DNA of 37,297 bases from assembly GCF_937874145.1 (NCBI RefSeq), contig NZ_CALNBI010000334.1:1-37297 (forward strand), given 5' to 3'. Position 1 is the first letter of the stretch. Every line of letters begins with the position of its first letter. The position numbers and the translations under genes were made by a program. The notes under the pieces are model-generated. The model was not told the DNA's origin. It saw only the letters and a program-made list of their open reading frames with translations, and did not search any database. The DNA is from an uncultured Chitinophaga sp. GTDB lineage: Bacteria; Bacteroidota; Bacteroidia; Chitinophagales; Chitinophagaceae. Shown here one piece after another: positions 1 through 8,766 of the stretch.

Positions 1-386
1 TCCTTGAATTCTTCCACCACCACTTTCCGCTGCACTTCCAGCGATTTCTTCGAAAACGCGAGCGACAGCATGCGGTCGCTTTCCAGCCAGAAAGCCGTTT
101 CGAGGTTTTCGGCCGGCAGTTCTATGTAGTAATTGGTGAGGTCGTTGGTGGTATACGCGTTGTTTTCGCCGCCCGCCATCTGCAGGGGCTCGTCGTACTC
201 GGGGATATTGACGCTTCCGCCGAACATAAGATGCTCGAAGAGGTGCGCGAAACCGGTCTGCGCGGGGTCCTCGTCCCGGGCGCCTACATCATACATCACA
301 TTCATAACCGCCATGGGTGTGGTGGCGTCTTCATGCACAATCACACGCAATCCGTTATCCAGCGTAAACTTTGAAAAATGAACCAT
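1..386 (-). CDS. M16 family zinc metallopeptidase, N-terminal part (runs off the window)
   Basis: This is the first 128 codons of an M16 (insulinase/pitrilysin/processing-peptidase-like) zinc protease. It starts at the ATG complementary to 384-386 and runs off the left edge. The inverted zinc motif HxxEH is visible as HLFEH at about residues 51-55, followed by MFGGS. A downstream acidic residue of the family lies in VVVEEF near the truncated end. The opening FTLDNGLRVIVHED is typical of the M16 N-terminal beta strand. No signal peptide is evident at this start, so the protein may be cytoplasmic. The family cleaves peptides or works as one half of a paired clamshell protease. The C-terminal inactive half is outside the window. 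Confidence 0.9.
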   Translation of the reverse strand, partial: MVHFSKFTLDNGLRVIVHEDATTPMAVMNVMYDVGARDEDPAQTGFAHLFEHLMFGGSVNIPEYDEPLQMAGGENNAYTTNDLTNYYIELPAENLETAFWLESDRMLSLAFSKKSLEVQRKVVVEEFK

Positions 387-466
387 ATGCCGAATATATA
401 AAATAATTGCCGGCAACCGCCGGACTGGCGGACCGAAACATGCAAATCTACGACAAAAGCCGTTCC

Positions 467-1684
467 TTACAATATGCTGCGGATGGGGAGCTGTTTCACC
501 ATCAGTTCCTTGTTCCGCATCAGCAACAGTTTGGGGCGTGTGCCGATGTTCTTGAGGATGTCGCGGTACAATTGCAGGTTGGTAGAGAAGTTATTGTTGA
601 TGGCCAGGATCACATCCCCCACCTGGAAACCTGCCTTCTCCGCCGGGGAATTGCGGATCACGTCGGTCACCTCGATCCGGTTGTCGATCAGGTAGATGAT
701 AAGGCCGGTGTAGGAATAATCGAAATGATCACGGAAGTGGGTGTTGGGGATGATATGGATCTCCTTTTTGGAATAGTTCAACGTCAGGTTGAAGCGCCGC
801 AGCAGGTCGTTGCCGATCATACCCGCCAGCGAAGGGTAGGAGGTGATGTTCGTGATATCGTCAAACAAATAGGTGGGCACGTTGCGGAAAGAATAGTTCC
901 CGACCTTGAATTCGGTCATGGTGGTGATGTACATCTGCATCTTGCCGCCCAGGCCCTGCGCTTCGGTAGGGATCACTTTGGCCTTTCGCTTGACGAGCAG
1001 GGAGCTGTCTTTCACGAACTGGGTCGACAGCAGCAGGCACATGCCCGCGCCGGTATCGAAGTAGTAGCGGTGGCTGATGTTGCGCTTCCCGCTTTTCAAA
1101 GGGGCGTTGATGACGGGGATGAAAGTAAGATTGGGTTTTATCATCTGCCCGCCGCGGGGATATTTGAATTCGCCGTTGGTCCACATAAGGATTTCCTCCT
1201 TATCGTAATCCACCTGCATGATGAATTTGGAAAGGAGGCTGTAGCCGATGATGCCATCGATCTGGATGCCGTATACCTGGCTGATGAGCTCGTAGTTATT
1301 GATGTGGAAGTCGAGGCTGTCGACGCTGAGGCCGGGAAGATGAAGGGTGTTATCCGCGGCGTAGGAGATGGTTTTGCTGGCGGCGAGGCCGCGCACAACC
1401 CTGTCGGAGGGAGTGAGTTTGAGGCCGAGGCGCACGCAGGTGGCGGTATCCAGCGAGATGCCGGCGCTGCCGGTGTCCAGGAGAAACTGCAATGTATCGG
1501 GAAAGTTGTTGAGCCTGGCGTAAATCACGACCACGCCTCCGTAGTATTGTTTAAAGGGAAAACGGGTGATCAGCCGGGCTTCGGGCTGGTTGGCGTCTTC
1601 GGTTCCCTGGGCGTATGATCGGCAGGGGGTGGACAGCAGGCTCAGGATCAGGATGATAACGTGAAAGATGGATTTGGCTCCCAT
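467..1684 (-). CDS. Secreted retropepsin-like aspartyl protease with C-terminal PDZ domain
   Basis: A protein of 405 aa. The start at 1684 was chosen because it places a hydrophobic signal peptide (FHVIILILSLLS) at the N-terminus with a possible signal peptidase I site after SYAQ. A longer GTG-initiated frame from 1726 adds 14 residues that would spoil the signal. Two catalytic-type triads are visible: LLDTGSAG (DTG at residues 70-72) and YFDTGAGM (210-212), each in a retropepsin-like half. A PDZ domain covers about 325-400, with VIRNSPAEKAGFQVGDVI as its core. The layout of a double-DTG protease plus PDZ is common in Bacteroidota periplasmic or surface proteins. The substrate is unknown. The gene is divergent from mqnC. 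Confidence 0.85.
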   Translation of the reverse strand: MGAKSIFHVIILILSLLSTPCRSYAQGTEDANQPEARLITRFPFKQYYGGVVVIYARLNNFPDTLQFLLDTGSAGISLDTATCVRLGLKLTPSDRVVRGLAASKTISYAADNTLHLPGLSVDSLDFHINNYELISQVYGIQIDGIIGYSLLSKFIMQVDYDKEEILMWTNGEFKYPRGGQMIKPNLTFIPVINAPLKSGKRNISHRYYFDTGAGMCLLLSTQFVKDSSLLVKRKAKVIPTEAQGLGGKMQMYITTMTEFKVGNYSFRNVPTYLFDDITNITSYPSLAGMIGNDLLRRFNLTLNYSKKEIHIIPNTHFRDHFDYSYTGLIIYLIDNRIEVTDVIRNSPAEKAGFQVGDVILAINNNFSTNLQLYRDILKNIGTRPKLLLMRNKELMVKQLPIRSIL

Positions 1685-1801
1685 AATAGTCAGGGGAAGG
1701 GCGGGGACCTTACCCGCGGCTTCCACTTTAAATTTAACATTTCCTCCGTTACCCCGCGTTCTTAAATCTTACAAGCGGCAAAATAATTTATGGGGATACC
1801 C

Positions 1802-1809
1802 TACCTTTG
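1802..1809 (+). promoter_or_regulatory. Bacteroidota -7 box (TACCTTTG) upstream of mqnC
   Basis: TACCTTTG matches the Bacteroidota primary-sigma -7 consensus TAnnTTTG and ends 8 bp before the mqnC ATG, implying a very short leader. No convincing -33 TTTG lies at the expected spacing, so only the -7 element is claimed. Confidence 0.5.
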
Positions 1810-1817
1810 CTGACAAG

Positions 1818-2942
1818 ATGCAATTACAGGATTTATACGGAAAAGCGCAAAGGTTCGAATTTCTGACTGCTGAGGAAGGCGTTTACATGTTTGAGCATGC
1901 ACCGCTGGCCGAGCTGATGGAAATCGCGAACGAACTGAGGAAGCAGCAGGTCCCCTCCGGCAAGGTGACCTGGCAGATCGACAGGAACGTCAATACCACG
2001 AACGTATGCACGGCCAATTGCAAGTTCTGCAACTTCTACCGGATACCCGGTCACAAGGAGGCCTATATCACTGATATTGAAGAATATAAAGTCAAAATAG
2101 AGGAAACCCTCAAGTACGGCGGCGACCAGCTCCTCCTGCAGGGCGGCCACCACCCGGAACTGGGCCTCAGCTTTTATGTCAACCTCTTCCGCCAGCTTAA
2201 ACAGCTGTATCCCACGCTCCGCCTGCACACACTCGGGCCGCCGGAGGTAGCGCACATCACCAAACTGGAAAAGAGCACCCATATCGAAGTGCTCCGCGCC
2301 CTCCAGGAAGCCGGGATGGACTCCCTCCCCGGCGCCGGCGCCGAAATCCTTAACGACCGCGTACGCCGGCTCATCTCCAAAGGCAAATGCGGCGCAGCCG
2401 AGTGGCTCGACGTGATGAGGGCCGCCCATAAGCTCAATATCGCATCTTCCGCCACCATGATGTTCGGCCACGTGGAAACCGTTCTCGAACGCTTCGAGCA
2501 CCTGGTCGACATCCGGCAGGTACAGTCCGAAAAGCCCGAAGGGCATTATGGTTTCACCGCCTTCATCCCCTGGACCTTCCAGGACGTGGACACCCTGCTG
2601 GCGCGCGTACGGGGCGTGCATAACACGTCTTCCGCAGAAGAATACATCCGCATGATCGCCATGAGCCGCATCATGCTGCCCAATATCAAAAATATCCAGG
2701 CTTCCTGGCTCACCGTAGGTAAAAAGGTAGCGCAACTCTGCCTCCATGCCGGCGCAAACGACTTCGGTTCCATCATGATCGAAGAAAACGTAGTAAGCGC
2801 CGCAGGTGCGCCCCACCGCTTTACTTACAAGTCCATGCAGGACGCTATCCGCGAAGCGGGCTTCGAACCCCAGCTCCGCAACCAGCTCTACGAACCCCGC
2901 GATATCCCGGAATCGATCCAGGAGCAGGTAATCAATTACTAA
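1818..2942 (+). CDS. mqnC: Cyclic dehypoxanthinyl futalosine synthase (radical SAM), menaquinone biosynthesis
   Basis: A radical SAM enzyme of 374 aa that cyclises dehypoxanthine futalosine in the futalosine route to menaquinone. The 4Fe-4S motif CxxxCxxC is C64-TAN-C68-KF-C71, followed by NFYR. The stretches LLQGGHHPELG, SLPGAGAEIL, TMMFGHVET, FTAFIPWTFQ, NIQASWLTVG and MIEENVVSAAG are hallmarks of MqnC rather than of the related aminofutalosine synthase MqnE or of CofG/CofH. The start at 1818 follows a -7 box and gives the usual family length; the open frame extends upstream to 1668, but that part overlaps the divergent protease gene. Other mqn genes are not in the window, so the pathway must be completed elsewhere. 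A hairpin follows the gene. Confidence 0.93.
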   Translation: MQLQDLYGKAQRFEFLTAEEGVYMFEHAPLAELMEIANELRKQQVPSGKVTWQIDRNVNTTNVCTANCKFCNFYRIPGHKEAYITDIEEYKVKIEETLKYGGDQLLLQGGHHPELGLSFYVNLFRQLKQLYPTLRLHTLGPPEVAHITKLEKSTHIEVLRALQEAGMDSLPGAGAEILNDRVRRLISKGKCGAAEWLDVMRAAHKLNIASSATMMFGHVETVLERFEHLVDIRQVQSEKPEGHYGFTAFIPWTFQDVDTLLARVRGVHNTSSAEEYIRMIAMSRIMLPNIKNIQASWLTVGKKVAQLCLHAGANDFGSIMIEENVVSAAGAPHRFTYKSMQDAIREAGFEPQLRNQLYEPRDIPESIQEQVINY

Positions 2943-2966
2943 TATATTCCCAAGAGAATCATACCC

Positions 2967-2992
2967 AACTGCCGGCCATCGCGCCGGCAGTT
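2967..2992 (+). terminator. Hairpin downstream of mqnC
   Basis: A perfect 10-bp inverted repeat (AACTGCCGGC / GCCGGCAGTT) with a 6-nt loop lies 24 bp after the mqnC stop. There is no clean T tract after it (ttccatttat), so termination is plausible but not certain. Confidence 0.5.
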
Positions 2993-3150
2993 CCATTTAT
3001 CCCACCCGCAACGCCAAACCTGCCTGTTTATTGCATTAAAACACTGCTTTACAATACTTTAACAGTTCGGTGAAAGATATGTTAAACCGTGGAGGGGCAT
3101 GTATCTTTTGGGCTTCTTTCATCGTCTAACCCATATAAAACACCAATACG

Positions 3151-3804
3151 ATGAAGACCAAGATGAAACTCATGACCGCAGGGATATTGACCGGACTGGT
3201 GTTATTCCTCGGCGCCTGTTCGAGCACGAAAGTGACATCTTCGTGGAAAGAACCGGAAACCTCGCTGGACAAAGGCAAGAAGATCATGGTACTGGGCCTC
3301 GTGAACGACCGCGAAGGGAGATTACGTGGACAGATGGAAAAAGAAATGGTGCTGGCGCTCAAACAGCGCGGCTACCAGGCCGTTTCCGCCTTCGATGTGT
3401 TCGGGCCCAAGGCTTTTAAAGGGTTGAAGGAAGAGCAGGCGTTGAAGAAACTCCGGAAAGACGATATCGATAATGTGCTGACCATCGTGATGCTGGACAA
3501 AGCGAAAGAAAAGAGCTACGTGCCCGGCAACAATATGATGTATGGACCCTGGGGCGGCCCCTATTACGGCCGCTGGTGGGGGTATTACAACTGGATGTAC
3601 GGCAGGGTGTATGATCCCGGCTACTACACCACCAATACCCGCTACTTCCTGGAAAGCAACCTGTACAGCATACAGGACCAGCAGCTGCTGTATTCCATCC
3701 AGACGGAAACCTTTGATCCTGCGTCCGCCGAGCGGATGGCAGTAGTGTATTCCAGCCATGTGGTGAAGGATATGACGAAGCAGCAGCTGATCAGCAGAAA
3801 CTAA
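3151..3804 (+). CDS. DUF4136-like lipoprotein
   Basis: A lipoprotein of 217 aa with a positively charged N-terminus, a hydrophobic stretch and a lipobox LGAC at about residues 21-24, then SSTKVTSSWKEP. The segment after the lipobox, and the pattern of a KIMVLGLVNDREGR strand followed by a QMEKEMVLALKQRGY helix, resemble DUF4136 and related envelope lipoproteins. A tyrosine/tryptophan/glycine-rich segment lies at about 129-155 (YGPWGGPYYGRWWGYY and beyond). This is followed by the characteristic FLESNLYSIQDQQLLYSIQTETFDP, which often precedes a predicted beta-rich end. Function is unknown; the likely location is the inner leaflet of the outer membrane or the periplasm. The gene appears monocistronic with a terminator after it. 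Confidence 0.75.
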   Translation: MKTKMKLMTAGILTGLVLFLGACSSTKVTSSWKEPETSLDKGKKIMVLGLVNDREGRLRGQMEKEMVLALKQRGYQAVSAFDVFGPKAFKGLKEEQALKKLRKDDIDNVLTIVMLDKAKEKSYVPGNNMMYGPWGGPYYGRWWGYYNWMYGRVYDPGYYTTNTRYFLESNLYSIQDQQLLYSIQTETFDPASAERMAVVYSSHVVKDMTKQQLISRN

Positions 3805-3836
3805 GCGTAGTACAGTACCGTCATAATCAAAAGTCG

Positions 3837-3877
3837 ACAGGTGACTTGCCTCCGGGCGGGTCGCCTGTTGGTGTTTT
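3837..3877 (+). terminator. Probable Rho-independent terminator after the DUF4136-like gene
   Basis: A 9-bp stem (ACAGGTGAC / GTCGCCTGT, one G-T wobble) encloses a smaller GCC-tcc-GGC hairpin and is followed by TGGTGTTTT, with a further run of six T at 3884-3889. Confidence 0.6.
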
Positions 3878-3912
3878 AGGTGGTTTTTTATTATGTTTAC
3901 CCGCCTGACCAT

Positions 3913-4464
3913 ATGTTAGAAATACCCGTCAACACCGAAACCCGGCTGCGCCAGCTGCAAACGGAAGATGCCCCGGCCCTCTTCCGGCTGATCCACGACT
4001 CCCGGAAAACGCTGCGGCGCTTCCTGCCGTGGGTCGATTACAACACTTCCGAGGAACATTCCCTGCGGTTCATAGAACTGATGCTCCGGAAAGCGGACGA
4101 GCAGGAAGCCGTGGCTTTCGGCATCTGGCATGGAGATACGCTTTGCGGCGTGATCGATCTCCATGGCTGGGACCACATCCTCCAGAAAGCAGAGATCGGT
4201 TACTGGATCGTGAACGCCATGCAGGGCAAAGGGATCGTTTCAGAAGCCTGCCGCGCCCTGATCGATTATGCTTTTGCTTCCCTCCGGCTCAATAAGGTGG
4301 AGATCCGCTTCGTCCTTCAAAACGAAAAAAGCGCGCAAATACCTATCAAACTAGGCTTTGCGCGCGAAGGCATTCTGCGGGAGAGTGCCAAGCTGCATGG
4401 GCAGTATGTAGACATGGTGGTGATGGGCATGCTGCGCTACGACTGGCAGAAAGCCCGCACCTGA
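3913..4464 (+). CDS. GNAT N-acetyltransferase, RimJ/RimL-like
   Basis: A protein of 183 aa. The ATG at 3913 is preferred over an upstream GTG at 3880, which would lie within the terminator T tracts. The sequence follows the RimJ/RimL/ribosomal-protein-serine-acetyltransferase pattern: TETRLRQLQTEDAPALFRLI at the N-terminus, then FLPWVD and GVIDLHGWD. The acetyl-CoA binding region follows (EIGYWIVNAMQGKGIVSEA, with the Q/RxxGxG-type loop QGKGI). Further on are LNKVEIR and NEKSAQIPIKLGF near the C-terminus. It transfers acetyl from acetyl-CoA to an amino group; the acceptor cannot be told from sequence. It is convergent with the isomerase-like gene, 11 bp away. Confidence 0.85.
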   Translation: MLEIPVNTETRLRQLQTEDAPALFRLIHDSRKTLRRFLPWVDYNTSEEHSLRFIELMLRKADEQEAVAFGIWHGDTLCGVIDLHGWDHILQKAEIGYWIVNAMQGKGIVSEACRALIDYAFASLRLNKVEIRFVLQNEKSAQIPIKLGFAREGILRESAKLHGQYVDMVVMGMLRYDWQKART

Positions 4465-4475
4465 ACCCTTCGTTT

Positions 4476-5369
4476 TTACACGTCACAAATCTGAACGCCC
4501 TGGCGCAGCGACGCCAGCTTGTCCGACCGTTTGGGCACGAACTCCTGCGCCACGAAGCCTTTAAACCCGGTTTCCACTACCGCCTTGATGATGGCGGGGT
4601 AGTAGAGTTCCTGGGTTTCGTCGATTTCGTTACGGCCAGGCACGCCGCCGGTATGGTAGTGGGCGATGTATTTTTGGTTATCCTGCAAGGTGCGGATCAC
4701 ATCTCCCTCCATGATCTGCATGTGGTAAATATCATAGAGCAGCTTAAAGTTATCGGAGCCTACAGCCTTGCAAAGCTCTACGCCCCAGGCGGTGCGGTCG
4801 CACTGGTAATCGGCGTGGTTCACCTTGCTGTTGAGCAATTCCATCACCAGCGTCACTTTTTTCTTTTCCGCGTAACCGATGATCTGTTTGAGGCCTTCGG
4901 CGCAATTGATAATACCCTGCTCATCGTCGAGCCCGTTGCGGTTGCCGGAGAAGCAGATGAGGTTGGTGAACCCTGCCGCGGAGGTTTTATCGATCAGGTC
5001 GCGGTAATATTCACCGAGGCCGGCATGGTGCTCTTTCCGGTTCCAGCCGCGGACGATGCCCCAGTCGCGGTGCTGGGCGCCTACCATGGCGCAGGTGAGG
5101 TCGTATTTCTTGATGGTTTCGAATTGTTCGGGCGAGATGATCTCGATGCTGCGGATGCCCATGTCGCGGGCCGACTCGCAGAGTGTTTCCAGGGGGATGC
5201 CGCTATAGCACCATGCGCAGACGGAGTGGTTTACTTTGCCTTTGAGCGGCGCGTCCACGGCTCTTTCGTGGGCGGAAACGCGCTCGCTGAGGGAGGAAAA
5301 GACGGTGCTTGCCATGGCCATAGTCGCTACTTTTTTGATCGCATCTCTGCGGGATGAGGGTGTTTTCAT
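4476..5369 (-). CDS. Exported TIM-barrel protein, hydroxypyruvate isomerase / sugar phosphate isomerase-epimerase family
   Basis: A protein of 297 aa. It begins with SRRDAIKKVATMAMAST, resembling a twin-arginine export signal (SRRDxxK followed by a modest hydrophobic stretch). The rest is an AP-endonuclease-2-like TIM barrel. Candidate metal ligands are E177 (VMELLN), D213 (LLYDIYHMQ), H239 (AHYHTGGVPGR) and E276 (AQEFVPK). The HMQ and HTGGVPGR motifs are those of the hydroxypyruvate isomerase (Hyi) group. Secreted Bacteroidota members are common and their substrate is usually not known, so hydroxypyruvate should not be assumed. Confidence 0.85.
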   Translation of the reverse strand: MKTPSSRRDAIKKVATMAMASTVFSSLSERVSAHERAVDAPLKGKVNHSVCAWCYSGIPLETLCESARDMGIRSIEIISPEQFETIKKYDLTCAMVGAQHRDWGIVRGWNRKEHHAGLGEYYRDLIDKTSAAGFTNLICFSGNRNGLDDEQGIINCAEGLKQIIGYAEKKKVTLVMELLNSKVNHADYQCDRTAWGVELCKAVGSDNFKLLYDIYHMQIMEGDVIRTLQDNQKYIAHYHTGGVPGRNEIDETQELYYPAIIKAVVETGFKGFVAQEFVPKRSDKLASLRQGVQICDV

Positions 5370-5591
5370 AACGTGACGGTTTTACCGACAGTGAAAGTAT
5401 ATTTTTTTTCGCCGGAATGCAAGCCCTGGTTTCTGCTGCAAAAAAGCCGCGGCGCCGCATCCAAATGACCAACCGCATTCGTATATACATCCAGCAGGGA
5501 TAAGGGTTTGGGGGGATTGCGGGGGATGATCGCGCCCTGCCCTGTAACATTTTGGCGGGCTATTTGATTATATAAGCATAAACCCGTGTGT

Positions 5592-5894
5592 ATGGAAAGA
5601 AAATCTACTCCCAGTTTGCTCGTTTGCCTGGTGATGGACCTGATTGGTCTGGCCAGTTATGCGGTGCCTTTGCTGGGGGAGGTGAGCGATGTGATCTGGG
5701 CGCCTATCTCCGCGATAGTCTTCTATCGCCTGTTCGGCGGCCCTGTCGGCCTTTTCGGCGGCGCCTTCAACTTTATCGAAGAGCTCTTCCCCGGGCTGGA
5801 TTTCATCCCTACCTTCACCATCGCGCGGCTGGTGGTTTACATTTCGAACTACTGGCAGGCGCAGAGCAAGAAACGCATATTTAACGACCTCTGA
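5592..5894 (+). CDS. Small conserved membrane protein, function unknown
   Basis: A hydrophobic protein of 100 aa from the ATG at 5592 (an in-frame GTG lies two codons upstream). Hydrophobic segments cover about 11-30 (LLVCLVMDLIGLASYAVPLL) and 38-66 (IWAPISAIVFYRLFGG onward), followed by FNFIEELFPGLDFIPTFTIARLV and a basic tail. The alternation of DLIG, GEVSDVIWAPISA and FIPTFTIAR looks conserved rather than random and resembles small unnamed Bacteroidota membrane proteins. No enzymatic motif is visible. It is flanked by oppositely oriented genes and probably transcribed alone. Confidence 0.7.
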   Translation: MERKSTPSLLVCLVMDLIGLASYAVPLLGEVSDVIWAPISAIVFYRLFGGPVGLFGGAFNFIEELFPGLDFIPTFTIARLVVYISNYWQAQSKKRIFNDL

Positions 5895-6005
5895 CCCCGA
5901 AAAGAACCCTTCAGGCCCCCTAACCCAGGGCCGCTCCCCGGACAGCTCGTTTCCCCAGGTCCGCGGGATAGCAGATGAATTTTCCCGTTTACATCACAGC
6001 TCCCG

Positions 6006-8735
6006 TCAACGGATCAGCGGAGGCGGCGACATGGCGTTCTGCCCGCCGAACCGGTTGAAGATCCAGGTGAACGACAGCATGCAATACCGGCGCAGCATCA
6101 TATTCCGCGAGTCTTCGATGTAGTTGTCCGCCACCGTCCGCGAAACGCTCAGGTTTTGGTTCAGCAGGTCATATACCATGAACCGCAAAATCCCCTGGCG
6201 CCTGGGCAGGAATGTTTTCGACACCGATGCGTTGATGCGGGTAAATTGCTGGTCGAACCCCTCGCCACGGCCCGTTGTGGCGGTATAGTGCGTTTGTGCG
6301 GTCACCGTCATATCCCAGGGGAGGTTCAGGCTCGCATCGAGGTTCAGGTCGTAATTGAAATACTTCGTATTGTTCTGGGGGTTGGCGGAAAACCGGGCGT
6401 TGTTGAACGTCACGCGCGTTTCTGTTCCCACAAAAAACGCTTCCTTCACGCTCAGGTTGAAATTAACCGCCTGCCCCAACGTAAGGTTGTTCGTCTGGTT
6501 TTTCTGGTTGTTCACCATGCTGGGATCCCGCCGGAAGCCGGCTTCCGTGGTGAAGTTGAAAGCCGCTTTCTGGGATTTATCCAGCGGCAGGCCGATCACC
6601 GAATAGGCGTTCAGGTGCAGGCCGCCGTTCATGTTCACCGGCTGCGTCACCTGCACCCCGTCTTCCCGCAGCACCGAACTGTTCACGATCCGGTTCAGGT
6701 GCAGCATGCCCGTCATCCCCACCATAAACGTCCGGTAGTTTTCGCGGTTAACCGTATTGAATGTAAGATTGACCATGTTCTGGAACGCGGGTTTCAGGTT
6801 GGGGTTCCCCAGGCGGATCATCAGCCGGTTCGACAGGTCGGGCACCGGTTGCAGCTGTTCCAGCGAAGGTTGCTGCGTGTTCCCCCGGTACGAAATCTTA
6901 AATCGCTTGTTCTGCGAGAAATTATAGGCGAACTGCGCGGTGGGTGAAAAGTTGGTCGTCTGCTGCTCCACGTTTTCGCCTTTGGTAAGGTTGCGGCTTT
7001 CGAGCTGGTTCCGCTGCACGTTGAAACCCAGGGTGTAATTGTACTTCAGCTTTTCCGTGCGCAAATTGAGCCCCACCTGGTGCTGGGTGTTGAAGTTGTT
7101 GAAATGATTGGTCAGGCTGTCGTTGAGCAGGTCGTATTCGCCGCCGGGCTTGCTGCGGTCCCAGGTATAACGGTCGGAGGAATTGAAGGCGTTGTTGTAC
7201 CCGTAATTGACTTCCAGGTAACGGTCGCGGAACACGGGCTCGGTGTAACTGAGGCGGACGCCGATGGATCGCGCCAGGTTTTCGGACTGCACTTTCTGGT
7301 CGATCGTATCGAGGCGGTATTGCGTATCATCGGTCCGGAAGCGGGTATATGCTTCGTTGAAGGTGCTCACGTCGCTGTTATTATGCTGGAAGGTGAGGTT
7401 GGCGCTGAGCGTCCTGCCTTTTTTCCTGAATTTCCTGCGGAGAAGCGCCTGGGCGTTGATGTTCGGCGTTTTGGAATCCACCAGTGTGTTGCTGCGGTTG
7501 GTGTTCACGGTATCGCCGCCGTTGTTGCGGGTGGTAGAATGGCGTTGAGAGAAATTGTCGGTATTGGAGAAAGAAAGGTTGGGGGTGAGGATGAAGGAAT
7601 GGAAAGAATCGATCTCGCTTTCGATGCGCATATGAATGTTGTGGCTCACCATGGCATTGTTCCCGAGATCGCTGCCCGTCACATAGCTGGAGGAATCTTT
7701 CCGGAAAATGTTCTCCCGGCTGCTGGTGTTTTCCGTTTCCATCCGGTTGTTATTCAGGTAATAGCTGCCGTTCAGTTTAAACCTGGGCGAGGTGCTGTTA
7801 TTGAATTGCAGGCCTCCGTTCCAGTTCCGGGAAATACCCGTTCCGCCACCCATGTTGCCCATGCCGCCTTCGGGGTTGCTGGTGCCGTTGGTATTGTTGC
7901 CGCTCCCGATAAAAGAGAACTGTTTTTCTTTCCGGAAAGCGTTGATATTCCCGTTCCCGGAAAACCGCTGGTCGGTGCCGTAACCACCGGTCACCCGCCC
8001 GAAGAAGCCCCTTCTCTTGTTTTCTTTTACGGTGAAGTTGAGCACCTTTTCCGTTTGGCCGTCGGAGATTCCTGTAAACTGTGCCTGGTCGCTTTTCTGG
8101 TCGATGAGCTGCACTTTGTCGAGGATATCGGCGGGCAGGTTGCGCGTGGCCATTTTGGGGTCGTTGCCGAAGAAGGGCTTTCCGTCGCCCAGCACTTTCT
8201 TCACGGTTTCGCCGCCGGCTTTGATGGTGCCGTCGCGCTCCACGGTGATGCCCGGGAGTTTTTTCAGCAATTCCTCCGCCACGGCGTTCTCCCGGGTTTT
8301 GAACGATCCCGCGTTATATTCGACGGTGTCTTCCTTGAGGGTGATGGGCTGGCGGTAGCCTTCCACTTCTATCCTCGCCAGGTTGATCCCTTTCGGCGGC
8401 ATGGCGATATTCCCGGCGGAAATAAGGGTGGCGGTATCGGAAACGAGCAGGTGGCGGGAATAGGTCTCGTAGCCCATGTACGCGATCACGAGGCGGAGAG
8501 GGCCGCGCTGGGTGGCGGTGAGGGTAAACCGGCCGAGGGAATCCGTTACCGCGTGCGCCGCCGTAACGGAATCCTTTCCCAGCAGGGCCACGGGGGCATT
8601 CGGGAGTGCTTCCCGGGTGGATTGGTCGGTGATCCTGCCCGTTACCCTGAATTCACGGAGCTGCGCACGGGACGCGACCGCCATCCCGAGCACCATTAAA
8701 ATGGCTAACCCGTTTATCTTGAGGATTTTCTTCAT
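6006..8735 (-). CDS. TonB-receptor-like outer membrane beta-barrel protein with carboxypeptidase-regulatory-like N-terminal domain
   Basis: A protein of 909 aa. It has a signal peptide (LAILMVLGMAVASRAQ), then a CarboxypepD_reg-like beta-sandwich at about 29-110 (FRVTGRITDQSTREALPNAPVAL). A plug-like region follows at about 130-220 (TLKEDTVEYNAGSFKTRENAVAEELLKKLPG, VEGxVKKVLGDGKPFFGNDP). The rest is a long barrel rich in alternating aromatic residues and asparagine. There is no canonical SusC signature and the plug is short, which fits the outer membrane beta-barrel family that lacks a SusD partner. The ATG at 8735 lies 31 bp downstream of the GLPGLI stop, so the two form an operon. Substrate unknown; siderophore or metal/peptide uptake and envelope roles are all possible. 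Confidence 0.85.
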   Translation of the reverse strand: MKKILKINGLAILMVLGMAVASRAQLREFRVTGRITDQSTREALPNAPVALLGKDSVTAAHAVTDSLGRFTLTATQRGPLRLVIAYMGYETYSRHLLVSDTATLISAGNIAMPPKGINLARIEVEGYRQPITLKEDTVEYNAGSFKTRENAVAEELLKKLPGITVERDGTIKAGGETVKKVLGDGKPFFGNDPKMATRNLPADILDKVQLIDQKSDQAQFTGISDGQTEKVLNFTVKENKRRGFFGRVTGGYGTDQRFSGNGNINAFRKEKQFSFIGSGNNTNGTSNPEGGMGNMGGGTGISRNWNGGLQFNNSTSPRFKLNGSYYLNNNRMETENTSSRENIFRKDSSSYVTGSDLGNNAMVSHNIHMRIESEIDSFHSFILTPNLSFSNTDNFSQRHSTTRNNGGDTVNTNRSNTLVDSKTPNINAQALLRRKFRKKGRTLSANLTFQHNNSDVSTFNEAYTRFRTDDTQYRLDTIDQKVQSENLARSIGVRLSYTEPVFRDRYLEVNYGYNNAFNSSDRYTWDRSKPGGEYDLLNDSLTNHFNNFNTQHQVGLNLRTEKLKYNYTLGFNVQRNQLESRNLTKGENVEQQTTNFSPTAQFAYNFSQNKRFKISYRGNTQQPSLEQLQPVPDLSNRLMIRLGNPNLKPAFQNMVNLTFNTVNRENYRTFMVGMTGMLHLNRIVNSSVLREDGVQVTQPVNMNGGLHLNAYSVIGLPLDKSQKAAFNFTTEAGFRRDPSMVNNQKNQTNNLTLGQAVNFNLSVKEAFFVGTETRVTFNNARFSANPQNNTKYFNYDLNLDASLNLPWDMTVTAQTHYTATTGRGEGFDQQFTRINASVSKTFLPRRQGILRFMVYDLLNQNLSVSRTVADNYIEDSRNMMLRRYCMLSFTWIFNRFGGQNAMSPPPLIR

Positions 8736-8766
8736 GAGGGGGCGCTGTGTCTTTGCTATTGGGTTA

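Noticed and set aside
1689..1740. 16-codon frame with a good Shine-Dalgarno-like AGGA sequence before the aspartyl protease start
   Set aside because: Bacteroidota rarely rely on Shine-Dalgarno sequences and the peptide has no recognisable character; most likely chance.
1833..2996. 387-codon open frame on the minus strand
   Set aside because: Antisense to mqnC, whose active-site motifs are unmistakable.
7080..8699. 539-codon open frame on the plus strand
   Set aside because: Antisense shadow of the outer membrane barrel gene; its composition is a mirror of the barrel's codons with no family features.
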